Assembly: GCA_035554635.1 (NCBI GenBank)
Contig: DATMIB010000109.1
Span: 1-13,964 of the forward strand
Source of the DNA: RPQJ01 sp035554635
GTDB lineage: Bacteria; Pseudomonadota; Gammaproteobacteria; Steroidobacterales; Steroidobacteraceae
DNA length: 13,964 nt
Reading direction: 5' to 3'
Part shown: piece after piece, positions 1 to 7,012 of the stretch
How positions within the stretch are numbered: position 1 is the first letter of the stretch
Layout: each line of letters starts with the position of its first letter
Made by a program: the position numbers and the translations under genes
The notes under the pieces: generated by a model
The model's database searches: none
The model's input: only the letters and a program-made list of their open reading frames with translations
Told to the model about the DNA's origin: nothing

Positions 1-898
1 GCAGGATCTCTTCGGTGAGGTTGCGAAACAGCCGCGGATCGCTGCGCAGCTCGGCCACGACCGTCGGGTTTTCGATCAGCAGTTTCATGCCCGACGTGAT
101 CGCGGCGGTGGTCGTCTCGTTGCCGGAGGCCAGCAGGTCGATCGTCAGGATCGTCAGCTGCTCGCGCAGGTCGAAGTGCAGTTCGGGATCGTCGCCGGCA
201 CGCACCACGGCCGTGAGCAGGTCGTCGCGCGGCTGCGCGCGACGGTCCGCGAGCAGGTCGGCGAAATAGTGCTGCATCTCGACCACGAGCCGCGCGCACT
301 CGAGTTCGCGCTCGGGCGATACCATCATGCTGAACGGCTCGACGATCGCGTCGGACCAGGCCTTGAAGCGCGCGAGGTCGTCGTCCGGTACGCCGATCAG
401 CCGCGCGATCACGATCATCGGCAGCGGGTGTGAAAACTCGTGCACGAACTCGACGTCGCGGTGCTCGCCGAGTGCGTCGAGCAGTTCGTGCGCGACGGCA
501 TCGATCATCGGTGCCAACTCGCGCACCCGCTGCACCGTGAACAATGGCTCGAGGAACGCGCGCACGCGCGTGTGGCGCGGCGGGTCGCTGGTGGAGCACG
601 AGGCCTCCGGCAGCCAGCCTTCGTTGGCGTAGACGTCGATGATCGCCTGCGGGACGCCGCCTTCGCGCAACGCCATCGGACTCACGCCACTCGCGTACAG
701 GTCCGGCGCGCGGATCACTTCGCGGCACAGATCGAACGAGGTGACGAGGTAGAAGCCGGTCTGCGGCATGCGGTAGATCGGCGCCTGCGTGCGGGCAGCC
801 TCGTAGAACCGGTACGGACACTGTTGCACTGCCGGATCGAGCAGGTTCCAGCGGTCGAGGTCCGGAGTCGTCGCGCCCGGCATCGTCGTCGTCGTCAT
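1..898 (-). CDS. cytochrome P450 (3' part outside the window)
   Basis: This is a soluble bacterial P450 monooxygenase, expected to hydroxylate a small hydrophobic substrate with electrons from a ferredoxin system not seen here. About 299 residues are visible, starting MTTTTMPGATTPDLDRW. Family signs are the C-helix motif DPPRHTRVR (105-113), the I-helix oxygen-activation motif ASGNETT (257-263), and the start of the K-helix (TEEIL, 295-299), where the window ends. The heme-ligand Cys loop and most of the ExxR motif are therefore off-window, so integrity of the gene cannot be judged. ATG 898 is chosen because a GAGGG Shine-Dalgarno overlaps the stop codon of the upstream gene with normal spacing; an in-frame ATG at 883 is possible. 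The start lies 10 bp after the stop of the PQQ dehydrogenase, so the two are probably co-transcribed. Family assignment is firm; subfamily and substrate are unknown. Confidence 0.93.
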   Translation of the reverse strand, partial: MTTTTMPGATTPDLDRWNLLDPAVQQCPYRFYEAARTQAPIYRMPQTGFYLVTSFDLCREVIRAPDLYASGVSPMALREGGVPQAIIDVYANEGWLPEASCSTSDPPRHTRVRAFLEPLFTVQRVRELAPMIDAVAHELLDALGEHRDVEFVHEFSHPLPMIVIARLIGVPDDDLARFKAWSDAIVEPFSMMVSPERELECARLVVEMQHYFADLLADRRAQPRDDLLTAVVRAGDDPELHFDLREQLTILTIDLLASGNETTTAAITSGMKLLIENPTVVAELRSDPRLFRNLTEEIL

Positions 899-908
899 CG
901 CGAGACCC

Positions 909-2762
909 TCAGTGTTGCGGCGGGACCGCGAACACGAGCAACACGTTGCCCGGCATGCGTCCGCCGAACAGGTAGCCCGAGTTCACGAGCACGCGACCGT
1001 CCGCGACGATCGCGCCGGCACTTTCGATCGAGCCGCCACGCGCCACCTCGCCCGAGACGGTGGTGAAGTCGCGCACGGTGTCGAATTCCCAGAGCAGCTT
1101 GCCGTCGCGCTCGGCATAGGCCCGCAACCGGCCGTCGAACGACGGCTGGAACACGGCGCCCGGGATTGCGGTCGGCGGCGGCGAATAGCCGCGGTCGCAG
1201 CCGGGTTTGAGGTTTTCCGGGCACACGTCCGGCGCCGGCGCAAACCACACGATCGAACCGTCCTTCGGCGAAAGCGCGAACAGGCCGGGCTTCGGTTCGC
1301 CGCGTTCGGTCGGCAGGAACGTCGTGTCCGCGTTGGGCGCGTACAGCAGCGTGTCGGTCGCCGCCATGCCCCAGTGCACACCGCCCGCATAGCCGCCACG
1401 CCCGTACTTGACCTTCCAGACGAGCTTGCCGTCGTCGGGATCGAGCGCGAACACGTCGGCGGACTTCTGACCGACCAGCAGCACGTCGTCACCGGACGGC
1501 AACCGGTGCAGGATCGGCGGTGCGCCGATGTCGAGGTCGGGGCCGTTCTCTTGCGGGCAGTTCGGGCCACCGCCGATGAAGCACGCCATGTTCCAGGCGT
1601 CCTTGGCGAGCGACTGGTGCCACCAGAGCATCTTGCCGGTGTCGAGGTCGTACGCGATCACGGCGTCGGATTGAGGCGCGGCAGGCGACGTGTAACCCTC
1701 GCCGGTGCCGACATAGAGACGACGACGCTTGGCGTCGATCGTGGGCGAGTTCCAGACCGGCGCACCGGCCGCGTGCCGACGCACGGCACCGGCCGAGTTG
1801 CGCTCACCGGTGGCGACCGGCGCCTGTGGGATCGTGTAGGAACGCCAGGCGAGCTTGCCAGTCGTGGCGTCGAGCGCGGTGACGCCGCCGCGGAACGTGC
1901 AGCATTCGTACGTGGGGTCGGCCGCCGCCGCCCATTCGTTCGACGACAGCGGCACGTAGAGCCGGTTCTCGAACAGTCGCGGCGAGCCGGTGATCGTCAC
2001 GCGTGGGTGGTCCTCGACGCGCGTCTTCCACAGCAGTCGCCCGCTCTTTGCGTCGAGCGCATAGGCGTTGCCATTGAAATCGCCGAAGAACAGCCGCGGC
2101 CGCGCCTTGCGGTCGCCACGGGCCCAGGGCTCGACCGTCGGGCTCGACCGCACCTCGGCTTCGGCCGCGAACGTCCAGCGCACGCAACCGGTGTCGAAGT
2201 CGAGCGCGTACACCGTCCCGTCCTGGCTGCCGACGAAGACCGCGCCGGCACCGACCGTCGGCTGTGATCGCGCGCGCGTCGCACCGGGGAACGCAAATGA
2301 CCACTTGAGCTCGAGCTTCGGCACGTCGGTCGCGGCGAGGCCGGCCTTCGCCGCGTCGACGTAGCGCGTGCCTTCGAGCGTCATGCCCCAGCCCGCGAGC
2401 GGCGGAGCGCGGTCGTAGTCGAACCAGCTCTCGTTCGGCGCGCAGTGCTTGAGGGGCACCTTGCGCGCCTCGGCCAGTTTCGCGCCACCAAGAAACTCCG
2501 CCAGCGAGCGCCGCTCGGCCGGCGTCAGTGCCGAGCCCTGCGTGCGCATCACACCGTGTTCGAGTGCATTCAGGATCGTCACAGGGCCCAGCATCTGGAA
2601 CTTCACCGCGTGCGGAGCGCGCGGCACGCCGCCCTCGTGGCAACTCGCGCAGTGGGTCTTGTAGAGCTCGCCCGGCGGACGTTCGACCGGGGCCGCGACA
2701 GCCGCGACGGACAGGGTGCAACCGAACGCGATCACGGGTACGAACGCCGCCAGTCTGGCCAT
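909..2762 (-). CDS. periplasmic PQQ-dependent dehydrogenase with N-terminal cytochrome c domain (polyvinyl-alcohol-dehydrogenase-like)
   Basis: This 617-aa quinohemoprotein probably oxidises an alcohol in the periplasm and passes electrons through its own heme c. Residues 1-24 are a signal peptide (cleavage near AVAA). A heme-binding CASCH motif lies at 38-42, with Met57 or Met72 as possible axial ligands. From about 150 to the end there are repeated beta-propeller blades (for example GTVYALDFDTG, GNAYALDAKSG, GVTALDATTG, GLFALSPKDG). A Cys-Cys pair at 287-288 followed by RGG resembles the vicinal disulfide next to PQQ in quinoprotein alcohol dehydrogenases. The order heme c then propeller matches polyvinyl alcohol dehydrogenase and unlike classical quinohemoprotein alcohol dehydrogenases, where heme c is C-terminal. 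The start is supported by GAGGA 8 nt upstream. The gene is divergent from the TonB receptor and followed by a P450. Its real substrate is not shown; a BamB-like scaffold role is unlikely given the heme and the CC pair. Confidence 0.9.
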   Translation of the reverse strand: MARLAAFVPVIAFGCTLSVAAVAAPVERPPGELYKTHCASCHEGGVPRAPHAVKFQMLGPVTILNALEHGVMRTQGSALTPAERRSLAEFLGGAKLAEARKVPLKHCAPNESWFDYDRAPPLAGWGMTLEGTRYVDAAKAGLAATDVPKLELKWSFAFPGATRARSQPTVGAGAVFVGSQDGTVYALDFDTGCVRWTFAAEAEVRSSPTVEPWARGDRKARPRLFFGDFNGNAYALDAKSGRLLWKTRVEDHPRVTITGSPRLFENRLYVPLSSNEWAAAADPTYECCTFRGGVTALDATTGKLAWRSYTIPQAPVATGERNSAGAVRRHAAGAPVWNSPTIDAKRRRLYVGTGEGYTSPAAPQSDAVIAYDLDTGKMLWWHQSLAKDAWNMACFIGGGPNCPQENGPDLDIGAPPILHRLPSGDDVLLVGQKSADVFALDPDDGKLVWKVKYGRGGYAGGVHWGMAATDTLLYAPNADTTFLPTERGEPKPGLFALSPKDGSIVWFAPAPDVCPENLKPGCDRGYSPPPTAIPGAVFQPSFDGRLRAYAERDGKLLWEFDTVRDFTTVSGEVARGGSIESAGAIVADGRVLVNSGYLFGGRMPGNVLLVFAVPPQH

Positions 2763-2795
2763 GCAGGTCCTCGCCTATGTGTGCGCCGCAGCATG

Positions 2796-2829
2796 AAAAA
2801 AGCGGCCTTCCCGTCGTCGAGGAAGGTCG
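2796..2829 (-). terminator. terminator-like hairpin in the leader of the PQQ dehydrogenase gene
   Basis: Read on the minus strand, CCTTCC (2826-2821), a 9-nt loop and GGAAGG (2811-2806) form a stem. It extends by two more pairs across one A-C mismatch (2828-2829 with 2804-2803). A run of six T follows at 2801-2796. This is the shape of an intrinsic terminator, but it sits 34 bp upstream of the dehydrogenase start codon, between the likely promoter region and the gene. It could be an attenuator, or could stop transcripts entering from further upstream. The stem is short and four bases separate it from the T run, so strength is uncertain. Confidence 0.4.
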
Positions 2830-2844
2830 TCGCGAGCATATCAA

Positions 2845-2913
2845 AAAAAACAGTCAGGATTGCTTTTATTAGCCTGAGTCTTGTATCGTCGGCCCGCGCA
2901 TAAAAAACAGTCA
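2845..2913. repeat. 12-bp direct repeat AAAAAACAGTCA, two copies
   Basis: AAAAAACAGTCA occurs at 2845-2856 and again at 2902-2913, exactly 57 bp apart start to start. The first copy sits at the end of an 8-A run. The A tracts are conspicuous in a GC-rich genome. Two copies in a divergent promoter region suggest a binding site for a regulator shared by both arms, but no known operator is recognised. Confidence 0.5.
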
Positions 2914-2925
2914 TGCCGGTTTTTT
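2902..2925. repeat. inverted repeat AAAAAAC / GTTTTTT
   Basis: AAAAAAC (2902-2908) and GTTTTTT (2919-2925) are perfect complements separated by 10 nt. The left arm is part of the second direct-repeat copy. It may be an operator half-site pair or a weak hairpin; function is inferred only from position upstream of the receptor gene. Confidence 0.35.
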
Positions 2926-3011
2926 GTCGGCGTGTGCTGTCACCAGGATGCCGCGCGTCGTGGAGTGCTGCGCGTGGCTTCGAGTTCATGCAACCGCAGG
3001 GGTCGAGGAAC

Positions 3012-5585
3012 ATGCAAAACCATCGCAGCGTCCGGTCTGGCAGCCGCATCGCAGCCGCCATCGCGTTTGCGCTCGCCGGCGCGGCTCACGCGCAGGAACA
3101 GGCCGAGCCCGCGGGCACGCCCGCAGCGAGTTCCGGTCTCGAGGAAATCATCGTGACGGGCACGATGCGCGTCGAGTCGTCGCAGGACGTGCCGATCGCC
3201 ATCTCCGCGATCAGCGAGACCGCGCTGCAGAACGCCCACGTCAACGACGTGCGCGCGCTGCAGAACCTCGCGCCGGGTCTCGTGCTGTCGAACCCGGCCG
3301 GCTTCAACGCCACCGGCGGCGGCATGCGCGGCACCGGCACCAACATCATCCTCGTCACGCAGGACGCGCCCGTCAGCTTCCTGATGGACGACTTTGCGCT
3401 GAGCCACGTCACTTCGCAGTTCGTGTCGCTGTTCGACACGCAGCAGGTCGAGGTCTATCGCGGCCCGCAGGGCACGCTGTTCGGCAAGAACACGACCGGC
3501 GGCGTGATCAAGATCACCTCGAAGATGCCGGTGCAGGGCGAGTACAGCGCCGAGACGCAACTGAGCTACGGCCAGTGGGACACGAACGGGTCGGCCCGCA
3601 GCCTCATGGGAGCCGTGAACGTGCCGCTCGGCGAGACGCTTGCGATGCGCATCGCGGCGATCTACGACCAGGACGACGGCTTCTACAAGGACAGCAAGAG
3701 GACCGCGACCTTCCCGCAGAACGTGCCGCTCTGGGGCGCGTTCGGCATTCCCGCGGGAGCCCTGCCACCGCCCGAACTCGACACGAACGTGAACGGCGGT
3801 GGGGGCCACCTAGGCGGCAAGGACGTGATCGCGGGCAAGGTCAAGTTCCTCTGGGAGCCGACCGACTGGTACACGGGCTACCTGATCTACGAAAACGTCA
3901 AGGACCGCTCCGACAGCCCGCCGGGCGTCAACGAGAGCATCGACACCGACTTGCTGACGGCGCTCGGCTTCCCCGGCATCGGCATCGCGGGACAGAAGGA
4001 CGTCTTCAGCACGCTGATCTCGCACAACCAGGACATCTACATGGACGAGGGCCACAAGGTCGACACCGAGGGTGTCTACCTGAACCAGTCGTTCAAGCTC
4101 GGTTTCGGCGAGATCAAGTCGATCACCGGCTACCGCGAGCAGTACCAGCGGCTGCCGAGCACCTACACGGGCGAGGCGTTCGTGACGCTGTTCGATTCCT
4201 CGCGCAACACCTCGCGGCGCACGACGCAGCAGGAAATCCGCTTCATCTCGGACCTCGACGGCCGGTTCAACTTCGTCACGGGTGCCAACTACTTCCACGA
4301 CTCGTTCGACTTCCTCTCGGTGTTCTCCGTCGGCCTGACGTCGCTCGTGCCGTCGATCCATCCGGACACGGGCACGGCGCTGCGGCCGGACGGCTACGTC
4401 AACCTCGACCTCCGCGCGATCAGCGACTTCCAGACGCAGGGCACCGAGCAGACGCGCGACGAGTACGCGGCCTACTTCGACGGCTCCTTCGAAGTGACCG
4501 ACACCGTCAAGCTCTCGGCCGGCGTGCGCTTCAGCAAGGACGAGAAGCAATTCCTGCGCTTCGTCGACGGCGGTGGCCCCTGCACCGCGCTGACCGATCC
4601 ACGCGACATGGTGACGCCCGACGGCGGCGGTTGCATCGACACACGGTCGCAGTACCTGAGCCGCGCGGGCCTGACCGCGTCGCAGGTGACGGGCATGCAC
4701 ACGCCGCTGCCGCTCTCGGCGTACGGCGTCGTGGTCGACGAGGAGAACGACTGGCAGAAGACGACCTGGCGCGCCGTGGCCGACTGGAAACCCGTCAACG
4801 ACATCGGCATGTTCTACCTGAGCTACGCGACGGGTTTCCTGTCCGGCGGCTTCTCGGAGACTTGCGCCACACCTGCACGTTGCGCCTACGACCCCGAGAC
4901 CAACGAGAACATCGAGCTTGGTTACAAGGCCGACCTGTTCGACCGGACGCTGCGCCTGAACGCCGCGGTGTATCTCACCAAGTACGAAGACCTGCAACGC
5001 GCAGTGGTGGCGACCTACACGGCCGCCGACGGTACGACGCAGCAGGAGACCGTGACCGTCAACACCGGGTCGTCGGACGCCACCGGCGTCGACGTCGACA
5101 TGACCTGGGTTCCGACCGACCTGTGGCGCATCGGTGCGTCGATCAACTGGCTCGACCAGGAGTACGGCAGCGGTTCGTGCCTGCCCAACCTGCGTGGGGA
5201 CAACCCCGACCCGCAGTCGTGCGACGTCGACCTGACGCAGTTCGAACTGCCGTTCTCGCCCGAGTGGAAGGCCGGGCTCGACGTCTCGCGCGACTTCCTG
5301 GTCGGCGGCGGCACCGTCACGCTCAATGCCAACCTCAACTACCAGTCCGAGGCCGAGACCGACGTGTTCAACGGCGCGAACACGCAGATGGAGGAGCGCA
5401 CGGTGCTCGGCGCCGCAGTCACTTACCGCGACCCCGAGGACCGCTGGTCGGCGACGCTGTTCGGCACCAACCTGACCAACGAGACCTATCGCGTCGCGGC
5501 GCTGCCCGTCGCCGGGCTCTGGAACTTCACCAACTACGGCGCGCCGCGGCAGATCGGCGTGAGCCTGAACCTGAAGTTCGACTGA
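3012..5585 (+). CDS. TonB-dependent outer-membrane receptor
   Basis: This 857-aa ligand-gated outer-membrane transporter is energised by TonB/ExbBD. Residues 1-27 form a signal peptide ending AHA|Q. The TonB box region is EEIIVTG (44-50). The plug domain spans about 58-170 and contains the hallmark segment VEVYRGPQGTLFGKNTTGG (146-164). The rest is a beta-barrel ending in IGVSLNLKFD, with the usual Phe one residue from the C-terminus. Three predicted loop regions carry Cys pairs (near PCTALT...GGGCID, ETCATPARC and GSCLPN...QSC), likely disulfides. The start at ATG 3012 is chosen because it begins a clean signal peptide and has AGGGG at 2998-3002, 9 nt upstream; in-frame ATGs at 2913 and 2988 are less likely. 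The type is common in sphingomonads and in catabolic gammaproteobacteria. No siderophore-specific feature is visible; with these neighbours an organic carbon substrate is a reasonable guess. Confidence 0.95.
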   Translation: MQNHRSVRSGSRIAAAIAFALAGAAHAQEQAEPAGTPAASSGLEEIIVTGTMRVESSQDVPIAISAISETALQNAHVNDVRALQNLAPGLVLSNPAGFNATGGGMRGTGTNIILVTQDAPVSFLMDDFALSHVTSQFVSLFDTQQVEVYRGPQGTLFGKNTTGGVIKITSKMPVQGEYSAETQLSYGQWDTNGSARSLMGAVNVPLGETLAMRIAAIYDQDDGFYKDSKRTATFPQNVPLWGAFGIPAGALPPPELDTNVNGGGGHLGGKDVIAGKVKFLWEPTDWYTGYLIYENVKDRSDSPPGVNESIDTDLLTALGFPGIGIAGQKDVFSTLISHNQDIYMDEGHKVDTEGVYLNQSFKLGFGEIKSITGYREQYQRLPSTYTGEAFVTLFDSSRNTSRRTTQQEIRFISDLDGRFNFVTGANYFHDSFDFLSVFSVGLTSLVPSIHPDTGTALRPDGYVNLDLRAISDFQTQGTEQTRDEYAAYFDGSFEVTDTVKLSAGVRFSKDEKQFLRFVDGGGPCTALTDPRDMVTPDGGGCIDTRSQYLSRAGLTASQVTGMHTPLPLSAYGVVVDEENDWQKTTWRAVADWKPVNDIGMFYLSYATGFLSGGFSETCATPARCAYDPETNENIELGYKADLFDRTLRLNAAVYLTKYEDLQRAVVATYTAADGTTQQETVTVNTGSSDATGVDVDMTWVPTDLWRIGASINWLDQEYGSGSCLPNLRGDNPDPQSCDVDLTQFELPFSPEWKAGLDVSRDFLVGGGTVTLNANLNYQSEAETDVFNGANTQMEERTVLGAAVTYRDPEDRWSATLFGTNLTNETYRVAALPVAGLWNFTNYGAPRQIGVSLNLKFD

Positions 5586-5598
5586 GCCGTCCCGTGGA

Positions 5599-5627
5599 GG
5601 CGGGCGGGGCGCGACGCCCCGCCCGTC
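5599..5627 (+). terminator. strong GC hairpin after the receptor gene
   Basis: A perfect 11-bp stem, CGGGCGGGGCG (5601-5611) with CGCCCCGCCCG (5615-5625), closes on a 3-nt CGA loop. It can be lengthened by a G-U and a G-C pair (5600/5626, 5599/5627). It begins 13 bp after the receptor stop codon. No T tract follows, so it is either a non-canonical terminator or an mRNA-stabilising 3' structure that lowers expression of the downstream genes relative to the receptor. Confidence 0.6.
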
Positions 5628-5671
5628 GTGCCCCATCGCCGCCCGCACGCCGGGCGGTCGGAGAACCCGTC

Positions 5672-6943
5672 ATGGCAGATCCCCGACACGCGCGCATCCG
5701 GGCAGAACTCGAGCGCGAAGGCTGGGACGCGATCGTGCTGACCAACACGCACGACGTCGTCTATGCGACCGGCTACAGCTCGATCATGGAGTACTGGACG
5801 CTGCAGGAGCCGATCTGTGCGGCGATCGTCGCGCGCGACCCGTCGATCCCGGTGACGCTGGTCATGCCCGAGGCGAACATCGCGCTGCTGGCGGTGGCGG
5901 CGGATTCGGGACAGCCGGACCGCGCGGAGGAACTGCGGCTCACCGAACTGCTGACGTTCTGCCGGATGGCGCGTGCGCCGGACCCGGACGCCAGGCCGGG
6001 GCCGCTGCATCACAAGGCGATGGAGATCTTCGGCAATCGCGTTCGCGGCAAGACCCGCGACAATCTCGTCGATGGCCTCACCGACGCGCTGGCCGACCAC
6101 GGTCTCGCCAAGGCGCGCGTCGCGTTCGACGACCTGCGCGTGTGGCTGTGGGTGCAGAACGACGCGCGCTTCGCCGGCTACAAGCCGCTCGACGGCGTCG
6201 ACGCGATGGTGCGTGCGCGGAGCGTCAAGACGCCGGAGGAAATGGAGGCCGTGCGCCGCACCGGTCCCAAGGCCGACGCCGCGATCCAGTTCGCCGCGGC
6301 GCAACTGCAGTCCGGGCTCAACTGGTCGGACCTCACGCTGTCGGTCGCGGGGTTCATGGCTTCGCAGGGCATCACGCCGGTCGACGAAGGCACGATGTTG
6401 TTCGGGGGCGCCTACGACGGCGAGTTCATCCCGGAATTGTTCCGCACGCGCTACGACAAACCATTCCAGCAGGGGCAGATCGTCATCCTCGAGACGCTCG
6501 GCAAGACCGAGGGCTTCTGGATCGACATCAACCGCACGGCCGTGATCGGGCCGCCCACTGCGGAGTACCAGGCGCTGCACGATACCGTTCGCGACGGTTA
6601 CCTGGGCCTGCTCGAATCGCTGAAGCCCGGGTTCCACACCGGCGCGTTGACCGCGATGGGCCATGACTACATGCGCGCCAAGGGCATCGCCGCGCCCGAA
6701 AAGCTGCTGGTCTTTGCGCACGGCGTCGGCATGATGCCGGTCGAATCGCCGGTGCCGGGGCCATCGATGGGCACGCGGGGCGCCGCCGGCTTCACGCTCG
6801 AGGAGAACATGGTCGTCTCGGTCGACTGCCTGTTCTTCGGCGCGCGGATCGGCCCCTGTCACATGGAGAACGTCTTCATCATCCACGCCGACGGTGCCGA
6901 GCCGTTGTACCGCACGCCCCTCGAGCTGATGGGGCCGCGCTGA
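5672..6943 (+). CDS. M24-family metallohydrolase (Xaa-Pro peptidase/creatinase-like)
   Basis: This 423-aa cytoplasmic protein has the two-domain layout of prolidase-type M24 enzymes: an N-terminal creatinase-like domain (about 5-175) and a pita-bread catalytic domain (about 185-420). The five metal-ligand positions align by spacing with prolidase: 274, 285 (11 apart, in WIDINRT), His350 (in AHGVG), 385 and Glu399 (in HMENV, 14 after 385). Position 274, normally Asp, is Glu (VILETLG), and position 385, normally Glu, is Asp (SVDCLF). Charge is kept at both, so metal binding may persist, but activity could differ from a proline dipeptidase. ATG 5672 has GGAGA at 5660-5664 with 7-nt spacing and gives the usual family length. 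The same frame stays open far upstream through the receptor gene, which is an artefact of base composition. There is no signal peptide. The secreted amidohydrolase follows 69 bp later. Confidence 0.9.
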   Translation: MADPRHARIRAELEREGWDAIVLTNTHDVVYATGYSSIMEYWTLQEPICAAIVARDPSIPVTLVMPEANIALLAVAADSGQPDRAEELRLTELLTFCRMARAPDPDARPGPLHHKAMEIFGNRVRGKTRDNLVDGLTDALADHGLAKARVAFDDLRVWLWVQNDARFAGYKPLDGVDAMVRARSVKTPEEMEAVRRTGPKADAAIQFAAAQLQSGLNWSDLTLSVAGFMASQGITPVDEGTMLFGGAYDGEFIPELFRTRYDKPFQQGQIVILETLGKTEGFWIDINRTAVIGPPTAEYQALHDTVRDGYLGLLESLKPGFHTGALTAMGHDYMRAKGIAAPEKLLVFAHGVGMMPVESPVPGPSMGTRGAAGFTLEENMVVSVDCLFFGARIGPCHMENVFIIHADGAEPLYRTPLELMGPR

Positions 6944-6959
6944 GCGCGGACGCGGCCGG

Positions 6960-6976
6960 GGCGTCGCGCCGACGCC
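6960..6976 (+). terminator. short GC hairpin between the M24 and amidohydrolase genes
   Basis: GGCGTCG (6960-6966) and CGACGCC (6970-6976) form a perfect 7-bp stem with a CGC loop, 16 bp after the M24 stop codon. Only two T follow, so it is at best a weak terminator; it could also be an mRNA-processing structure inside a longer transcript. Confidence 0.35.
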
Positions 6977-7012
6977 TTGCACGCGGACGGGGGACGCGGT
7001 TAGCGTTGCGCG

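Larger units (their letters stand above)
2763..3011. promoter_or_regulatory. divergent intergenic control region
   Basis: These 249 bp separate the divergent dehydrogenase and receptor genes and are clearly richer in A and T than the surroundings, especially 2841-2925. Promoters for both directions should lie here. I see no convincing sigma-70 pair; TTGCTT (2860-2865) followed by TTGTAT (2881-2886) is a weak candidate on the plus strand. The region also holds a 12-bp direct repeat, an A/T-tract inverted repeat and a terminator-like hairpin, listed separately. A short inverted repeat TCAGG (2854-2858)/CCTGA (2873-2877) lies between the direct repeats. The long frames crossing this region look like noise. 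Confidence 0.6.

Noticed and set aside
912..2267. A 451-codon open frame antisense to the PQQ dehydrogenase
   Set aside because: Composition is typical of a GC-rich shadow frame (Arg, His, Val) with no recognisable domain.
2913..3011. Upstream ATGs (2913, 2988) as the receptor start
   Set aside because: They add residues before the signal peptide and lack a good ribosome site; 2913 lies inside the repeat region. ATG 3012 has AGGGG 9 nt upstream.
3810..5648. A 612-codon open frame antisense to the receptor gene
   Set aside because: Arg/Val/Asp-rich product without family features; the opposite strand encodes a clear TonB-dependent receptor.
2924..6943. A 1339-codon open frame on the plus strand
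   Set aside because: Only the part from 5672 is a real protein (M24). The upstream part is an Arg-rich shadow of the receptor gene in another frame, caused by GC-rich codons.
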